Shown piece after piece: positions 38,428-48,735 of a DNA stretch of 49,563 nt (position 1 is the stretch's first letter; every line of letters begins with the position of its first letter). The position numbers and the translations under genes were made by a program. The notes below the pieces were generated by a model, which worked only from the letters and a program-made list of their open reading frames with translations, searched no databases and was not told the DNA's origin. The DNA is taken from positions 37,433-86,995 of the forward strand of contig MU602693.1 in the NCBI GenBank assembly GCA_025201865.1. The letters run 5' to 3'. This stretch comes from Ramicandelaber brevisporus (Eukaryota; Kickxellomycota; Ramicandelaberales; Ramicandelaberaceae).

Positions 38428-39084
38428 CGATTGTGAGAGGTTGGTGGTGATTACGGCGATGGTGGAGAAGACAGGGAGTTATTCGTTTCCAGTGTGTGCA
38501 TGGGGTTTGAGTTCAGTCAAGACCGTTACTGTCTTTTCTTTTGAGTAGGAAAGGTTTGTGCTGGTATACCCATATCCATCATAGATGCAGGCTTCGTACC
38601 CAGTGCGGACCAATCTGTCCCAGTCATCATTGCATAATGACTAAATACATTGTTAAATGAATGCTGCTTTAATAAAACTGAAACTGAAAAGAGAGTTGTT
38701 GAGTTCATTTATGTTTTTTTATCATATCATATCGATCAAGTGAAAGATCATTCGATTATCGCAGTGCGCAGCGAGCCAATTGATGACTCGAGCCCGGAAC
38801 CACCAGAAGCCGAACTTGAGCTATAAAATGGAAGGAGACGAGGTTTGCTTCGGTTCCTGTCGAGGTTTCCTTTCGTTCTTTTTGTCGTTTGTGTCGTGTG
38901 TTGTATCAAACACACATACAACACACGAATAAAAAGCAGGAAGTGAGCCGGCCGAAGAAGACAGTCGCACACAGCCACAAGAATCTGACTCGTTTCGCCT
39001 CATTACCACCTATCCTTTCCACTTCCACCTCAACCTTCACCCTCCCAAGAACAAAAGAAGACAACTGTTCGCACTGGCAGCAAG
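38428..39084. promoter_or_regulatory. Divergent promoter region (trypsin homologue / AMP deaminase)
   Basis: A 657-bp spacer. On the AMP-deaminase side it holds a CCAAT at about 38776-38780 and a TATAAAA at 38822-38828, then a CT/CA-rich leader of roughly 230 bp. The trypsin-homologue side shows no obvious TATA. No further gene is seen. Confidence 0.55.
38822..38828 (+). promoter_or_regulatory. TATA box of AMP deaminase gene
   Basis: TATAAAA, 257 bp upstream of the ATG and about 45 bp downstream of a CCAAT motif, consistent with a core promoter and a long leader. Confidence 0.55.
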
Positions 39085-41895
39085 ATGGACAAGCAAGCCC
39101 ACACCGCCAACGAGCAGATTCCGCAAGCTCCTGAGGCTGAAACTTCGCCATCTCAGTCGAAGCAGCAAACCGAGACGCCAACCGCTGCTGCTCTTGCCGC
39201 GTCGTCGGCGCGTGGCTCCTCGCCAAACAACCCGTTCTACTCGTATCGCGCGCAGCGTTCCCACCAGCATGACGACGTGCGTCTGTTTAGCTCGGTTTCT
39301 GCCACAGCCACGGCCAGTCCCAAGCAGCTGGACACCGTGACATTTGCCTCAGTTCCTGCCCTTTCCACGACATCCGCATCTGGCACCACCACATCCGGTT
39401 CTACCGTGCCCTCATCTGTCTCACCCGCTCCTCCAGCTAACGGCTCTGCTGCCAACGTCGCTCCAGGCGTATCCTCCCTGTTCGCGCTGCCTGCTTTGCC
39501 CCCAATGCTGTCGAGCCCAGCTGTTCAAGGTCTTGGTTTCACAAACACAGCCGAGCGCGGCTTCTTTGAGGAACTCGGTGGCCACGATGACAGTGAGGAC
39601 GAAGATGATGACCTGATGTCAGAGTACAGCGACATGATGCACACTCCAGAACTTGGTGCCACAACCTCGTCATCAGCCGCTGCAGCCGCCTCATCCCGAA
39701 TTGGACGCGGCGCGTATCCTCATTTGGGCAAGCACGACCGCTCAATGCTGCGTGACATGACCAAGCGCTTCGCCAATACGTCTCTGCAGACCGAGACCGA
39801 TGCTTCTGGTGAGCTGCAGATTTTGGCCCAGAAGCTGCAGCAGTGCCGCACGCTGCGTAACAAGTACATCACAGTGTCGCTCCAGAATGAGGATGCGAAC
39901 CCAAAGAACCAGCCCGAGTGGCGCATCTACCCGCTCAAGACGAGCGGCCAGTCTGGCCACAGCAGCACTGGCAATGGCAACAATCCGGACTGGCACGTTC
40001 ACGATCCAACCTGGGACCGTGACTATGATCCGGATAACCTCAAGGTGGATACCGAAGCTGACACCTGTGTCTGGGCTATGGATGCCGACGGTGTCATCCA
40101 AGTCTATGCCAACGCCGCTGACCGTGATGCTGCGCTCGCCGCCGCTGCCGCCACTGTCGCTGCATCCGCCGGTATCACTGGCTCTAGTCCCAGTACTTCT
40201 GGTGCCAAGCCGTTGTTCAACGTTCCAACCATCAAGGAGTTCTTCAAGGACTTGGATCTGGTCCACTCCATCATCTCTGAAGGTCCCGCCAAGACGTTCT
40301 GCTTCCGTCGCCTGCGCTATCTCGAGAGTAAGTGGTCGCTGTACTTTTTGCTGAATGAGTTCCGTGAGATTTCCGATTCAAAGGCTGTGCCGCATCGTGA
40401 TTACTACAATGTGCGTAAGGTCGATACTCACATCCACCACTCAGCCTCCATGAACCAGAAGCACCTGCTGCGCTTCATCAAGGCCAAGCTCAGAAAGGCT
40501 CCGCATGAACAAGTCATCTTCCGTGACGGCCGTGTGCTTACCCTCGCTGAGGTATTTGAGTCGCTGAACTTGACAGCATACGACCTGTGCATTGACAAGC
40601 TGGACATGCACGCTCACAAGGATTCGTTCCACCGCTTTGACCACTTCAACACCAAGTACAACCCAATTGGCGAGTCGAGATTGCGTGAGATCTTCCTCAA
40701 GACCGACAACTTCATCAAGGGTCGCTATCTGGCTGAGCTGACCCATGAATTGATCAACGATCTCGAGGCGAGCAAGTATCAGCTGGTTGAATGGCGCATC
40801 TCCATCTACGGCCGCAGTCCAGACGAGTGGGACAAGCTGGCTGCGTGGGTCGTAGATCACAAGCTCCTGTCTCACAATGTGCGCTGGCTGATCCAGGTTC
40901 CTCGCCTGTACAGCGTGTATCGCGCCGGTGGCTCGATGCGCTCGTTTGGTGAGTTCATTCAGAATGTGTTTGGCCCACTGTTCGAGGTTACTCGCGATCC
41001 AGCCTCTCATCCAAAGCTCCACCTCTTCTTGCAGCGCGTTATTGGCTTTGACACTGTGGACGATGAGTCTCGTGCCGAGAGACGTGTGTTCAAAAAGTAC
41101 CCAGTGCCACGCCTCTGGACCGATGCGTACAACCCACCGTACTCGTACTACCTGTACTACATGTACGCCAACATGGTTTCACTCAACCATTGGCGCCAGG
41201 CTCGTGGCTTCAACACCTTTGTCTTGCGTCCACACTCCGGCGAGGCTGGCGACACCGAGCACTTGTCTGCCGCCTTCTTGCTCTCGCAGGGTATCTCCCA
41301 CGGCATTCTCCTCCGCAAAGTGCCTGCTCTCCAGTATCTGTTCTATCTCGAGCAGATTGGCATCGCGATGAGCCCGCTGTCCAACAATGCGCTGTTCCTC
41401 AACTATGAGCGCAACCCATTCATGACTTACTTCCAGCGTGGTCTCAATGTTTCGCTGTCGACCGATGATCCACTTCAGTTCCACTTCACCAAGGAACCAC
41501 TCATCGAAGAATACTCTGTGGCTGCTCAGATTTGGAAGCTGTCATCGACCGACATGTGCGAGATTTCGCGCAACTCTGTTCGCCAGTCTGGCTGGGAGCG
41601 CTGCATCAAGGAGCACTGGCTGGGTAAGGACTACGCGCTGCCCGGTCCCGCTGGCAATGATCCGCAGAAGACCAACGTGCCGAGCATTCGCCTGCTCTAC
41701 CGCCACATTACCTTGATCGAAGAGCAGAAGCTGCTTGATCACATGGCCACCGGTCAGAATCCTGCTGCTGTTGCTTCTGCAGTGCCTGGTCAGAGCGAGA
41801 ACGGTGCGCCAGCTGGTATTGCTGTGATGACGCCAGGTGGTATCCTCGCTGCCACTCAGGACATTGCTACTGCGTCAACCACCTCAACTAAGTAA
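39085..41895 (+). CDS. AMD1: AMP deaminase
   Basis: Deaminates AMP to IMP and ammonia in the purine nucleotide cycle; cytosolic. The 936-residue protein has a disordered Ser/Thr/Ala-rich N-terminus (to about 165), an acidic patch (DDSEDEDDD), and then the conserved AMP deaminase core. Zn ligands and active-site residues match the plant enzyme (FAC1 H391, H393, H659, E662, D736) in order and spacing: H449 and H451 in THIHHSAS, H717 and E720 in RPHSGEAGD, and D794/D795 in STDDPLQFH. The C-terminal [16 protein letters not shown] block is also family-typical. Yeast Amd1 is 810 aa; the extra length is mainly N-terminal. ATG 39085 is the first in the frame and follows a TATA box and leader. It is convergent with the ACAD8 gene. 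Confidence 0.97.
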   Translation: MDKQAHTANEQIPQAPEAETSPSQSKQQTETPTAAALAASSARGSSPNNPFYSYRAQRSHQHDDVRLFSSVSATATASPKQLDTVTFASVPALSTTSASGTTTSGSTVPSSVSPAPPANGSAANVAPGVSSLFALPALPPMLSSPAVQGLGFTNTAERGFFEELGGHDDSEDEDDDLMSEYSDMMHTPELGATTSSSAAAAASSRIGRGAYPHLGKHDRSMLRDMTKRFANTSLQTETDASGELQILAQKLQQCRTLRNKYITVSLQNEDANPKNQPEWRIYPLKTSGQSGHSSTGNGNNPDWHVHDPTWDRDYDPDNLKVDTEADTCVWAMDADGVIQVYANAADRDAALAAAAATVAASAGITGSSPSTSGAKPLFNVPTIKEFFKDLDLVHSIISEGPAKTFCFRRLRYLESKWSLYFLLNEFREISDSKAVPHRDYYNVRKVDTHIHHSASMNQKHLLRFIKAKLRKAPHEQVIFRDGRVLTLAEVFESLNLTAYDLCIDKLDMHAHKDSFHRFDHFNTKYNPIGESRLREIFLKTDNFIKGRYLAELTHELINDLEASKYQLVEWRISIYGRSPDEWDKLAAWVVDHKLLSHNVRWLIQVPRLYSVYRAGGSMRSFGEFIQNVFGPLFEVTRDPASHPKLHLFLQRVIGFDTVDDESRAERRVFKKYPVPRLWTDAYNPPYSYYLYYMYANMVSLNHWRQARGFNTFVLRPHSGEAGDTEHLSAAFLLSQGISHGILLRKVPALQYLFYLEQIGIAMSPLSNNALFLNYERNPFMTYFQRGLNVSLSTDDPLQFHFTKEPLIEEYSVAAQIWKLSSTDMCEISRNSVRQSGWERCIKEHWLGKDYALPGPAGNDPQKTNVPSIRLLYRHITLIEEQKLLDHMATGQNPAAVASAVPGQSENGAPAGIAVMTPGGILAATQDIATASTTSTK

Positions 41896-41910
41896 GTTAT
41901 AAGCTTTTTA

Positions 41911-41930
41911 TTAGTTAGTTAGTTAGTTAG
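41911..41930. repeat. (TTAG)5 microsatellite
   Basis: Five perfect TTAG units just downstream of the AMP deaminase stop, in its 3' UTR. TTAG tetramers are not the fungal telomere unit; this is an ordinary microsatellite. Confidence 0.9.
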
Positions 41931-42003
41931 TTTGTTTTTACTTTCTTCCTTTTCTTTTATATAAGTAAAAAAGTAAAGTTAGTAATATGCTTAAATGAGA
42001 GTA

Positions 42004-43335
42004 TTAAGCGTTGGACGCCTTGAGCAGCTCGCGGGACACAATGACGCGCATAATCTCGTTCGTGCCTTCCAGAATCTGGTGGACTCGGGCATCGCGGAAG
42101 TATTGCTGGACGTTGGACTTGAGGTAGCCGTAGCCGCCGTGCAGCTGGATGGCATCATCGCAAATCTTGAAGCAGCTGTCGGTAGCATGCACCTTGGCCA
42201 TGGCGCACGCCGAAGTAACCAACCCTGGAACTGGAGACTGGTCAGCAAACTGGCCGCGGCCGTTCAATCCGTCCAGCAGGGCAGCGGCGTGTCGCACAAT
42301 CAACCGAGAGCTTGTCAGGCCAATGGCCATGTCAGCCAGCTTGAACTGGGTGTGCTGGAATGCATTGATGGGCTGGTTGAATTGCTCGCGCACGGATGTG
42401 TATTCCATCGAGGCTTCGGTGGCAGCCTGAGCGGCACCCAGACTGCTCGAAGCAATGTTGATGCGACCGCCATCGAGACCCTTCATGGCAATCTTGAAGC
42501 CGTTGCCCTCGCCGCCCAGCAGATTCTCCTTCGGGACAATGCAGTTGTCCATGATGACGGCACGAGTTGGCTGCGAGTTCCAGCCCATCTTGGACTCCTT
42601 GCCGCCAAAGTCAAGACCCGGCGAGCCCTTCTCGATGATGAAGCAGGAAACACCCTTGGCACCTGGACCGCCAGTGCGCGCCATCAGTACGTAGACATCA
42701 GAGTTGCCACCGCCAGAGATGAATGCCTTGGAGCCGTTCAGGATGTAGTGCTTGCCATCGTCGCTCAGCTTGGCAGTGGTGGCCAGGTTGCCTGCATCAC
42801 TGCCGGCGCTTGGCTCGGTCAGACAGTACGAGGCGAGCTTCTCCATGGTGAGCAGGTCGGGCAGATACTTGTTGCGCTGCTCCTCGGTACCAAACTCGTC
42901 AATCATCCAGGCAGCCATGTTGTGGATGCTGATGTACGCGGTGGTCGAGACGCATCCAGTGGCCAGCGCCTCAATGATAATCGACGAATCCAGGCGAGAC
43001 AGCGCAGAGCCACCAATATCGTCACGCACATACAAGCCACCGAAGCCAAGAGTGCCAGCCTTGACCAGGACATCGGTCGGGAAGTGCTCGGCGGCGTCCC
43101 ACTCCAGCATGTGGGGACGCATCTCCTTGTCGGCAAAGTCACGAGCGACACGGTAGAGTTCACGCTGCTCATCGGCCAGACCAGTCAGTGGGTCGACCGG
43201 AGAGTTGACAGTCGACAGCCCTCTGCGGGCAACAACGCCACTCGCAGAAACACCACGGATGTTTGGAATGGTACGGGAGACCGCGGGCAATGAACCGCGT
43301 GACAGCAGAAGACGGCACAGAACAGTGGTCGACAT
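42004..43335 (-). CDS. ACAD8: Isobutyryl-CoA dehydrogenase (ACAD8-type), mitochondrial
   Basis: An FAD enzyme that oxidises isobutyryl-CoA to methacrylyl-CoA in valine breakdown. The protein has 443 residues; the N-terminal 40 or so are Arg/Ser-rich with no acidic residues, as in a mitochondrial transit peptide. Acyl-CoA dehydrogenase signatures are [13 protein letters not shown] (FAD/substrate binding), QLHGGYGY and [12 protein letters not shown], whose Glu (E423) corresponds to the catalytic Glu376 position of MCAD and human ACAD8. The C-terminal wording closely follows ACAD8 rather than short-chain or isovaleryl-CoA dehydrogenases. The frame is open to 43587, but that part is leader sequence with a (GCC)n run; ATG 43333-43335 starts the transit peptide. 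A TATAAAAA lies about 200 bp upstream. Branched-chain use of this kind is kept in fungi with full valine catabolism. Confidence 0.92.
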   Translation of the reverse strand: MSTTVLCRLLLSRGSLPAVSRTIPNIRGVSASGVVARRGLSTVNSPVDPLTGLADEQRELYRVARDFADKEMRPHMLEWDAAEHFPTDVLVKAGTLGFGGLYVRDDIGGSALSRLDSSIIIEALATGCVSTTAYISIHNMAAWMIDEFGTEEQRNKYLPDLLTMEKLASYCLTEPSAGSDAGNLATTAKLSDDGKHYILNGSKAFISGGGNSDVYVLMARTGGPGAKGVSCFIIEKGSPGLDFGGKESKMGWNSQPTRAVIMDNCIVPKENLLGGEGNGFKIAMKGLDGGRINIASSSLGAAQAATEASMEYTSVREQFNQPINAFQHTQFKLADMAIGLTSSRLIVRHAAALLDGLNGRGQFADQSPVPGLVTSACAMAKVHATDSCFKICDDAIQLHGGYGYLKSNVQQYFRDARVHQILEGTNEIMRVIVSRELLKASNA

Positions 43336-43481
43336 CTCGCTTGGTTGGGAAAGAAAACAGTAGAGGTCGTTTTGTGAGGAACGGAGGTTTGCAACAAAAA
43401 AAAGAAAAAGAAAAGGCAAAAGCAAAAGAAATATCGTGGGAACAACACGCGACTGGTGAGTATGTATTGCGACCACAGCAA

Positions 43482-43503
43482 CGGCGGCGGCGGCGGCGGC
43501 GGC
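43482..43503. repeat. (CGG)7 trinucleotide repeat
   Basis: Seven CGG units (CCG on the transcribed sense of ACAD8), between its TATA box and ATG and therefore in the 5' leader, where they could form structure in the mRNA. Confidence 0.85.
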
Positions 43504-43532
43504 AGAGAAGATGGCATCGGCTGTGATCTCCC

Positions 43533-43540
43533 TTTTTATA
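43533..43540 (-). promoter_or_regulatory. TATA box of ACAD8 gene
   Basis: TATAAAAA on the minus strand, 198 bp upstream of the ATG at 43335. Confidence 0.55.
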
Positions 43541-43571
43541 ATGACCACGGAGCTTAAAGTAGAGAAAAAAT

Positions 43572-43587
43572 ACACACACACACACAC
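43572..43587. repeat. (AC)8 microsatellite
   Basis: Eight perfect AC units upstream of the ACAD8 TATA box. Confidence 0.9.
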
Positions 43588-44200
43588 GTTAGTTCCTGTC
43601 GCTGTAAGCTAACGACACTTGACACGGAGCTTCGGCGCTTAAGCGGCCGAGCTAAGGACTTTCTTCTCTACGATCATGTGGCAACAGCAGCAACACCTGT
43701 GGGAAAGCATCTGAAGAAGCCAGAAAAAAACAAGAAACACATGTCAGGTCACGAAGTAGGCAGCCCAGATGAACATCGGCCCATATCCATAAAGTCCGCT
43801 TCGGCCGTTTGGAGAGAAGTCAAGAGGGTAAACCTCCGTCTGTACTTCATCATGTGGCGACATGTTCATTTGCGATTGGCTCTGTATACGCTTCAAATGA
43901 CACCATTGAAAGAGTTCATTTCAAGAAGATTTAAAGCTGACATTCAATTTGCAAGTGTGATTTCTAGAGTAATGCCGTGAACTTCACTGATCCTGATCTT
44001 GATGATTCCGAGTGACTTCTGAGCTCTCTGCTCTCGTTAACGCGTACTATCAACCATCATTGCTACTACTCTACTCGTGTATCCATTGTTGATATTGTAC
44101 AATATACTTGCGCTTGTTAAACTTGGCTGGTGGAAGTGATCACTGTTATTCCTGCATCAGTTCCAGAGGGATTTGCCCATATTAGTTACACATTTACTCT

Positions 44201-44237
44201 TCATCTTCATCATTATCATCATCTTCATCTTCATCAC
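44201..44237. repeat. Imperfect TCATCT/TCATCA repeat
   Basis: About six hexamer-like units (TCATCT, TCATCA, TTATCA) in the probable upstream region of DAP3. Confidence 0.75.
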
Positions 44238-44374
44238 AACTTTCACCAGATGATGGAGAATGTCAAATGCAGTCAAAGTCTCATCTGTGCCGTTTTTCAC
44301 CCCTCAAAATTATTTCTGGTAGAAAAAAAAACACACAGAAAAAAAAACAGAAAAGCACACACACGCTGATCGAC

Positions 44375-45733
44375 ATGACGCTGATCAAACGAGTTGCAAC
44401 AGTTGGCCTGCGGTCACTCAGCCTGCAGCAGCAGCAGCCAAGAGTTGCCAGCACAACGACTACAGCGGTGCGCACGTACGCGTCTGCCTCCAACAAGGCA
44501 AAGCTTGACGCCATGAAGGCAGCTCGGACAAAGACGGCCAGCTTCAAGCGTGCCACCAAGGGCGGAAGCAGCGGCTACGGTGCAGGCAATGCAGAGCCAG
44601 GCAGCAAGCCGATCGACATTCCCTCCGAGTATATGGCCCGGCCACCAGCTCACAACCTGCCAGTGTTTGCCGCCGCAGCTGGCGCCGAGATTGGAGAAGG
44701 CGCTGGCCAGATAATGGCACTGGCACCCGAGCTGGTTTCGGCTCTGCAGCCAGCAGCCAAGCTGCTCCCACCGTCTGTGCAGCAGTACTTTTCGGCGACT
44801 CATTCCAGCGGTCTGCTTGTCCGCGGCCAGTCAGTTGAGCTGGCAAAGCTTGCGACTCAAGCGCCAGAGGCAAAGGACAGCAGAAGGGCCATTCTCCTCG
44901 ACGGATTGCAGGGTATTGGCAAGTCGGCTCTCCTGCTTCAGACGGTTGCAGCAGCCATGTCGGTTCCTGGATCGGTCATTCTCTATGCGCCACAAACGAC
45001 TCGCTGGTTCGACGGCACCACCCCATACGAGCGCGTGCAAGACGCATCAAATGCCACTGTTTATCACACTCCATCTGCCGCCGCCACCATGCTGCGCACC
45101 TGCCTCAGCCTCAGCGACCAGGATGCCTTAGCAGAGACCAAGCTCTCCAAGGACGTCACTCTCGCTCCAGGCAAGATTGTCAAGGCCCAGTCCGTATCGC
45201 TGCTGGACTTTGTTAAGCACGGTGCCGAGACTCCAGCCGACGCCCACAATGTCCTCGATGGCCTTTTGGCCGAGCTCTCCCTCCCCGAGTCCAAGCTGAG
45301 CACTCTGATTGCCATTGACGAGGTTGATGCCCTGTTTGCCTCCAAGCTGGAGATCTTTGACGCCGAGAGCAACCCAATTGCAGCCTCTCAAACTCGCATG
45401 CACCAAACTCTGGCCCCATTCGTCCTGGGCGATCGCTCGCTGGGCTCATCCGATAAGCCAAGTTTGGTAGTGAGCGCTGGCTCGCGCCGCAATATGCGCT
45501 TCTTTACCAATGAGCTCTACACCTATGCTTCCAGCAATGTGGCAGAAAAGAAAATGCGCGTCATTGAAGTGCCACGGCTGAATGCTCGGGAGACAAAGAC
45601 GCTGATTGATTTCTATGTGCAGTCGCAGATTGAGTACGGTGAGGTGACGGACCAGTTTGTGATGAAGCGTCATTTGATCGCCGCTGGCGTCCCGCAGAAA
45701 CTCCACAAGGCAACAATGAGCTACATTGTCTAA
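44375..45733 (+). CDS. DAP3: Mitochondrial small-subunit ribosomal protein mS29 (DAP3 family)
   Basis: A P-loop nucleotide-binding protein of the mitochondrial ribosomal small subunit head (DAP3 in animals, Rsm23 in yeast). It has 452 residues, against 398 in human and about 450 in yeast. The N-terminus (MTLIKRVATVGLRSL..., basic and Ser/Thr/Gln-rich, with RTYAS near 31-35) is a mitochondrial targeting sequence. Walker A is GLQGIGKS at 177-184 and Walker B is IAIDEVDALF with D315/E316. The IDIPSEYMARPP, LLVRGQSVELAKL and C-terminal RETKTLIDFYVQ parts also fit the family. The frame is open upstream to 44267, but that part is Lys-rich leader; ATG 44375 begins the transit peptide. AATAAA lies 47 bp after the stop codon. 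Confidence 0.9.
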   Translation: MTLIKRVATVGLRSLSLQQQQPRVASTTTTAVRTYASASNKAKLDAMKAARTKTASFKRATKGGSSGYGAGNAEPGSKPIDIPSEYMARPPAHNLPVFAAAAGAEIGEGAGQIMALAPELVSALQPAAKLLPPSVQQYFSATHSSGLLVRGQSVELAKLATQAPEAKDSRRAILLDGLQGIGKSALLLQTVAAAMSVPGSVILYAPQTTRWFDGTTPYERVQDASNATVYHTPSAAATMLRTCLSLSDQDALAETKLSKDVTLAPGKIVKAQSVSLLDFVKHGAETPADAHNVLDGLLAELSLPESKLSTLIAIDEVDALFASKLEIFDAESNPIAASQTRMHQTLAPFVLGDRSLGSSDKPSLVVSAGSRRNMRFFTNELYTYASSNVAEKKMRVIEVPRLNARETKTLIDFYVQSQIEYGEVTDQFVMKRHLIAAGVPQKLHKATMSYIV

Positions 45734-45779
45734 GACCATATTTACATCATCTTTAATGTCATAAAAATCCAATATACTC

Positions 45780-45785
45780 AATAAA
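45780..45785 (+). terminator. Polyadenylation signal of DAP3
   Basis: A canonical AATAAA 47 bp downstream of the DAP3 stop codon, followed by GT-rich sequence (the TTG repeat), as expected for a 3'-end processing site. Confidence 0.6.
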
Positions 45786-45819
45786 GACGTTCCGGACAAC
45801 AAGCGCATGGTGTCTAATT

Positions 45820-45846
45820 TTGTTGTTGTTGTTGTTGTTGTTGTTG
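45820..45846. repeat. (TTG)9 trinucleotide repeat
   Basis: Nine perfect TTG units followed by a T-rich run, immediately downstream of the DAP3 polyadenylation signal. Confidence 0.9.
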
Positions 45847-46419
45847 TTTTTGTTTTTTTCTATGAGGTGATAGCCCGCAGCCTCAGTAGCAGCTTTGAAA
45901 GAAAGAAAGAAAAACGTGGCATCACGTGACTTCATGACTGTTGGTTTGTGTATGTGTATGTGTGTGTGATAGTGAGTCCGACTCAGTCTCGTCTATTGCC
46001 ATCTCTGTATTCCTCTGTCTTTTTCTGTCTCTCCCAGTCTTGTCGCGTGGTAGTCAACATCATCTTTATTGGAGGCTTTTAGTCAGCTGGAGTCTGGCTA
46101 CTGACCTACGCATCCAACAGTTGTATGCGTATGGATAAAGTACGAGCTTCGATGCGGATCGATAGGGGATGTCTGCGCAATATTGGCGATAAACCTTCAT
46201 GAAAAAATAATAAACCAGCAACAAGTGACCTGCATTGGCAGTGGCCCCATCCGAGGTGACATCCGCAGCCCTTTCGTCGATAGACTCCGCCATCCTTGTT
46301 TGTTCTGAGCGCTCGTTCTTCATGACCTGCACTATCAACAGGACAGTGTAGTGCAATACAGTACCCACAGGACTCGGCGACTTCCTCTTTTCTCCTTTCT
46401 TATTTTTAGTTGAGTCTTT

Positions 46420-46425
46420 TATAAA
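46420..46425 (+). promoter_or_regulatory. TATA box of the fungalysin gene
   Basis: TATAAA within TTTTATAAAC, 220 bp upstream of the ATG. The leader after it is CT-rich with ATTC/ACTC units at about 46520-46555. The motif is nearly symmetrical and also reads TATAAAA on the other strand. Confidence 0.55.
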
Positions 46426-46644
46426 CAGCCCTCTCACTTCGATACAGCTCGAACACGCAACCGATTGCAGCTAGCATCCTTCAAGTTGCACACTTCCAGA
46501 CTTTCTCTCTTGCTCACTTGCTCATTCATTCATTCACTCACTCACACGCACTCTCTCTACTGCTGTCATTGTAATCCTCAACTCCTCCTCCCATATTATA
46601 CACTTTACACTTGTTATATCCTCCTTTGTATACCTTCTGTACTA

Positions 46645-48735
46645 ATGGTGCGAGTATCAATCCTTGGAGCCGCTGTCGCATCAGCAGTGCTCGCTCTTTC
46701 ATTTGCACCAGTACCTGTTAATGCGAACAATGCACCACGCCCTCGCTCACGTCCGTTTGGACCATCTCTCCCACACCGCACTGTAGCCATCACTGCCGCT
46801 GGCAAACACTCTCCATCAACTTCCTCCAATAAACGTATACACCATCGTCATTCTCGCTCCAATGCCCACAAGGCCGATCCAATGCATGCTGCGGCCCAGC
46901 TTGTCGAGTCCATCTCTCCTGGCGCCAAGTACTACGTCTCCTCTTCCCACACTACTGAGGACATTGGAGTCACTCACATCTACTTGCGCCAGCTTGTGAA
47001 TGGACTGGAGATTGCCAATGCCGACATGAACATTAACGTGGACAAGAATGGCAAGGTTATTTCGTACGGATCAACATTTGTGTCCGATGCGGCTGATGCC
47101 ATTAGTGGCGGCGGAGGTCAATCAAGTCACCGCCGCATGTCACCTCGCGGCTTGATTCGTGGTGTCAAGTCCTTTGTCTCTCGCAACCTGTTTGGCGAAG
47201 TTGACAGCAATGAGTATCCAGAGTCAATGATGGACCCTGAAGATGCATTGATTTCACTCGCCAAGCACTTGCAAGAGCCACACATTCCTTCCAAGCAGTC
47301 GGTGGAGGTTGAGTCATCTGCTACATTGCACCAATCTGGCGCTCCGCAATTCACTCTGCTCAACACTGGCATCACCACGGGCAATAAGCCAGTCCCGGTA
47401 TTCCCTGCCTTTATCCACACAGATAAAGGTGAGCTGCGCCAGGCTTGGGACTTGCGCGTGGAGCAAGACGACCACTGGTATCATGCCCTGGTGGACGGTC
47501 AGACCGGCCACGTCTTGCAATTGATTGATTGGGTCTCTGATGCCATTTACCACGTTTATCCTTTGGGCACAAATGACCCGCACGATGGTGAGCGTCAATA
47601 TGTGGTTGACCCGGCCGATCACGATGCATCACCTCTCGGCTGGCACAACACCGGCCGCGCCAGCAGCACCAAGACCCAAGGCAACAATGTGTACGCTCAA
47701 GAGAACTGGGCTGGCATGTACGACTGGGAGAACAACTATCGCTCTGATGGCGGCAAGGACCTCGTCTTTGACTTCAAGGTGGACTTGGGCCAGGAGCCTC
47801 GCGAGTACGCCGACGCTGCCATTACCAACTTGTTCTACTGGAACAATGCCATCCATGATCTGTTCTACAAGTATGGATTCAATGAGCAATCGGGCAACTT
47901 CCAGGAGAACAACTTTGGTCGCGGCGGTCAAGAGAATGATGGTGTGATTGCCAATGCTCAAGATGGAAGCGGCTACTCGAACGCCAACTTTGCAACGCCG
48001 CCAGATGGCCAGCACGGTAAGATGCGCATGTATGTATGGAGCCAGACTCAGCCATTCCGCGATGGCGACTTGGAGGGTGGTATCATCATGCACGAGTACG
48101 CCCATGGTATCTCAACTCGTCTGACGGGTGGTCCTGCCAACTCTGGCTGTCTTGGATGGGGCGAGGCCGGTGGTATGGGCGAAGGCTGGGGTGACTTCTT
48201 CGCTACTGTTCTGCGCGTCACGCCACAAATGAACCGCAATACCGACTTTGAGATGGGCAGCTACTCCAATGGTGGCCACGGCATCCGCCGCTACCCATAC
48301 TCAACCAGCAAAGGCAAGAACCCACACAGTTACAAGGTTCTCGACAACCCATCCTACTGGGGTGTTCACGCCATTGGAGAGGTCTGGGCCGAAATGCTGT
48401 ACGAAGTCTTCTGGAACCTGGTTGACAAGCACGGATTCACTACTGACGTGCGCTCTGCCGACATCAGCCATGGCAACACGCTTGCTCTCCAGCTGGTCAT
48501 TGATGGTATGAAACTGCAGCCATGTCGTCCATCCTTCGTTGCTGCTCGTGACGCCATTCTCTTGGCTGACCGCCAGCGCACCGGTGGCCAGAATCAATGT
48601 CTGATTTGGGCTGGTTTCGCCAAGCGTGGTCTCGGCAAGGGTGCCGTTCTGCGTGGTGAGACGCCATGGGGTGGCGGAACTCACGTTGAGACCGACTCGA
48701 TGCCAGAAGAGTGCCATGCCTTCAACCTTGACTAA
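46645..48735 (+). CDS. Fungalysin, secreted M36 metalloprotease
   Basis: An extracellular zinc endopeptidase with a 696-residue preproprotein. The signal peptide is about residues 1-27 (MVRVSILGAAVASAVLALSF...). It is followed by a basic stretch, then a propeptide of the FTP/PepSY type (about 75-270) that folds and inhibits the enzyme. The M36 catalytic domain starts near 300. The zinc site is HEYAH at 483-487, with the third ligand E513 in GEGWGDFF, 30 residues after the first His, the same spacing as A. fumigatus fungalysin (H429/E459). Downstream family motifs include YWGVHAIGEVWAEMLYEV and ILLADRQRTGGQNQC. All catalytic residues are intact, so the enzyme should be active. M36 proteases degrade collagen, elastin or other environmental protein for nutrition or host and prey breakdown. 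ATG 46645 is chosen because it opens the signal peptide. Confidence 0.96.
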   Translation: MVRVSILGAAVASAVLALSFAPVPVNANNAPRPRSRPFGPSLPHRTVAITAAGKHSPSTSSNKRIHHRHSRSNAHKADPMHAAAQLVESISPGAKYYVSSSHTTEDIGVTHIYLRQLVNGLEIANADMNINVDKNGKVISYGSTFVSDAADAISGGGGQSSHRRMSPRGLIRGVKSFVSRNLFGEVDSNEYPESMMDPEDALISLAKHLQEPHIPSKQSVEVESSATLHQSGAPQFTLLNTGITTGNKPVPVFPAFIHTDKGELRQAWDLRVEQDDHWYHALVDGQTGHVLQLIDWVSDAIYHVYPLGTNDPHDGERQYVVDPADHDASPLGWHNTGRASSTKTQGNNVYAQENWAGMYDWENNYRSDGGKDLVFDFKVDLGQEPREYADAAITNLFYWNNAIHDLFYKYGFNEQSGNFQENNFGRGGQENDGVIANAQDGSGYSNANFATPPDGQHGKMRMYVWSQTQPFRDGDLEGGIIMHEYAHGISTRLTGGPANSGCLGWGEAGGMGEGWGDFFATVLRVTPQMNRNTDFEMGSYSNGGHGIRRYPYSTSKGKNPHSYKVLDNPSYWGVHAIGEVWAEMLYEVFWNLVDKHGFTTDVRSADISHGNTLALQLVIDGMKLQPCRPSFVAARDAILLADRQRTGGQNQCLIWAGFAKRGLGKGAVLRGETPWGGGTHVETDSMPEECHAFNLD

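Larger units (their letters stand above)
43336..44374. promoter_or_regulatory. Divergent promoter region (ACAD8 / DAP3), 1039 bp
   Basis: Holds the ACAD8 leader with its CGG repeat and TATA, an AC repeat, an imperfect palindrome centred on CTTAAG (43628-43653), an imperfect TCATCT/TCATCA repeat (44201-44237) and two A-runs just before DAP3. The 100-codon frame at 43678-43980 has no family features, and I do not call it. Confidence 0.5.
45734..46644. other. Gene-free stretch, 911 bp (DAP3 3' side / fungalysin promoter)
   Basis: Contains the DAP3 poly(A) signal, the TTG repeat, a GAAA run (45897-45911), a TGTATG/TGTG run (45946-45968), and the fungalysin TATA and pyrimidine-rich leader. A minus-strand open frame at 46066-46437 is too weak to call. 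The fungalysin frame is open without a stop from 46465, but its first 60 codons are low-complexity leader. Confidence 0.5.

Noticed and set aside
41911-41930. TTAG repeat as a telomere-like sequence
   Set aside because: Only five tetramers, in the 3' UTR of a gene with coding DNA on both sides, and not the fungal TTAGGG unit.
41995-43293. 432-codon plus-strand frame opposite ACAD8
   Set aside because: It is an antisense shadow of the ACAD8 coding sequence; the minus-strand protein has clear acyl-CoA dehydrogenase motifs and this frame has none.
43678-43980. 100-codon plus-strand frame between ACAD8 and DAP3
   Set aside because: No domain, no signal, ordinary composition of intergenic sequence; the length is within chance expectation.
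46066-46293. 75-codon minus-strand frame (MAESIDERAADV...) between DAP3 and fungalysin
   Set aside because: A hydrophobic segment and a reverse-reading TATAAAA upstream are suggestive, but there is no recognisable family and the TATA match is explained by the symmetrical fungalysin TATA. Transcript data would decide.
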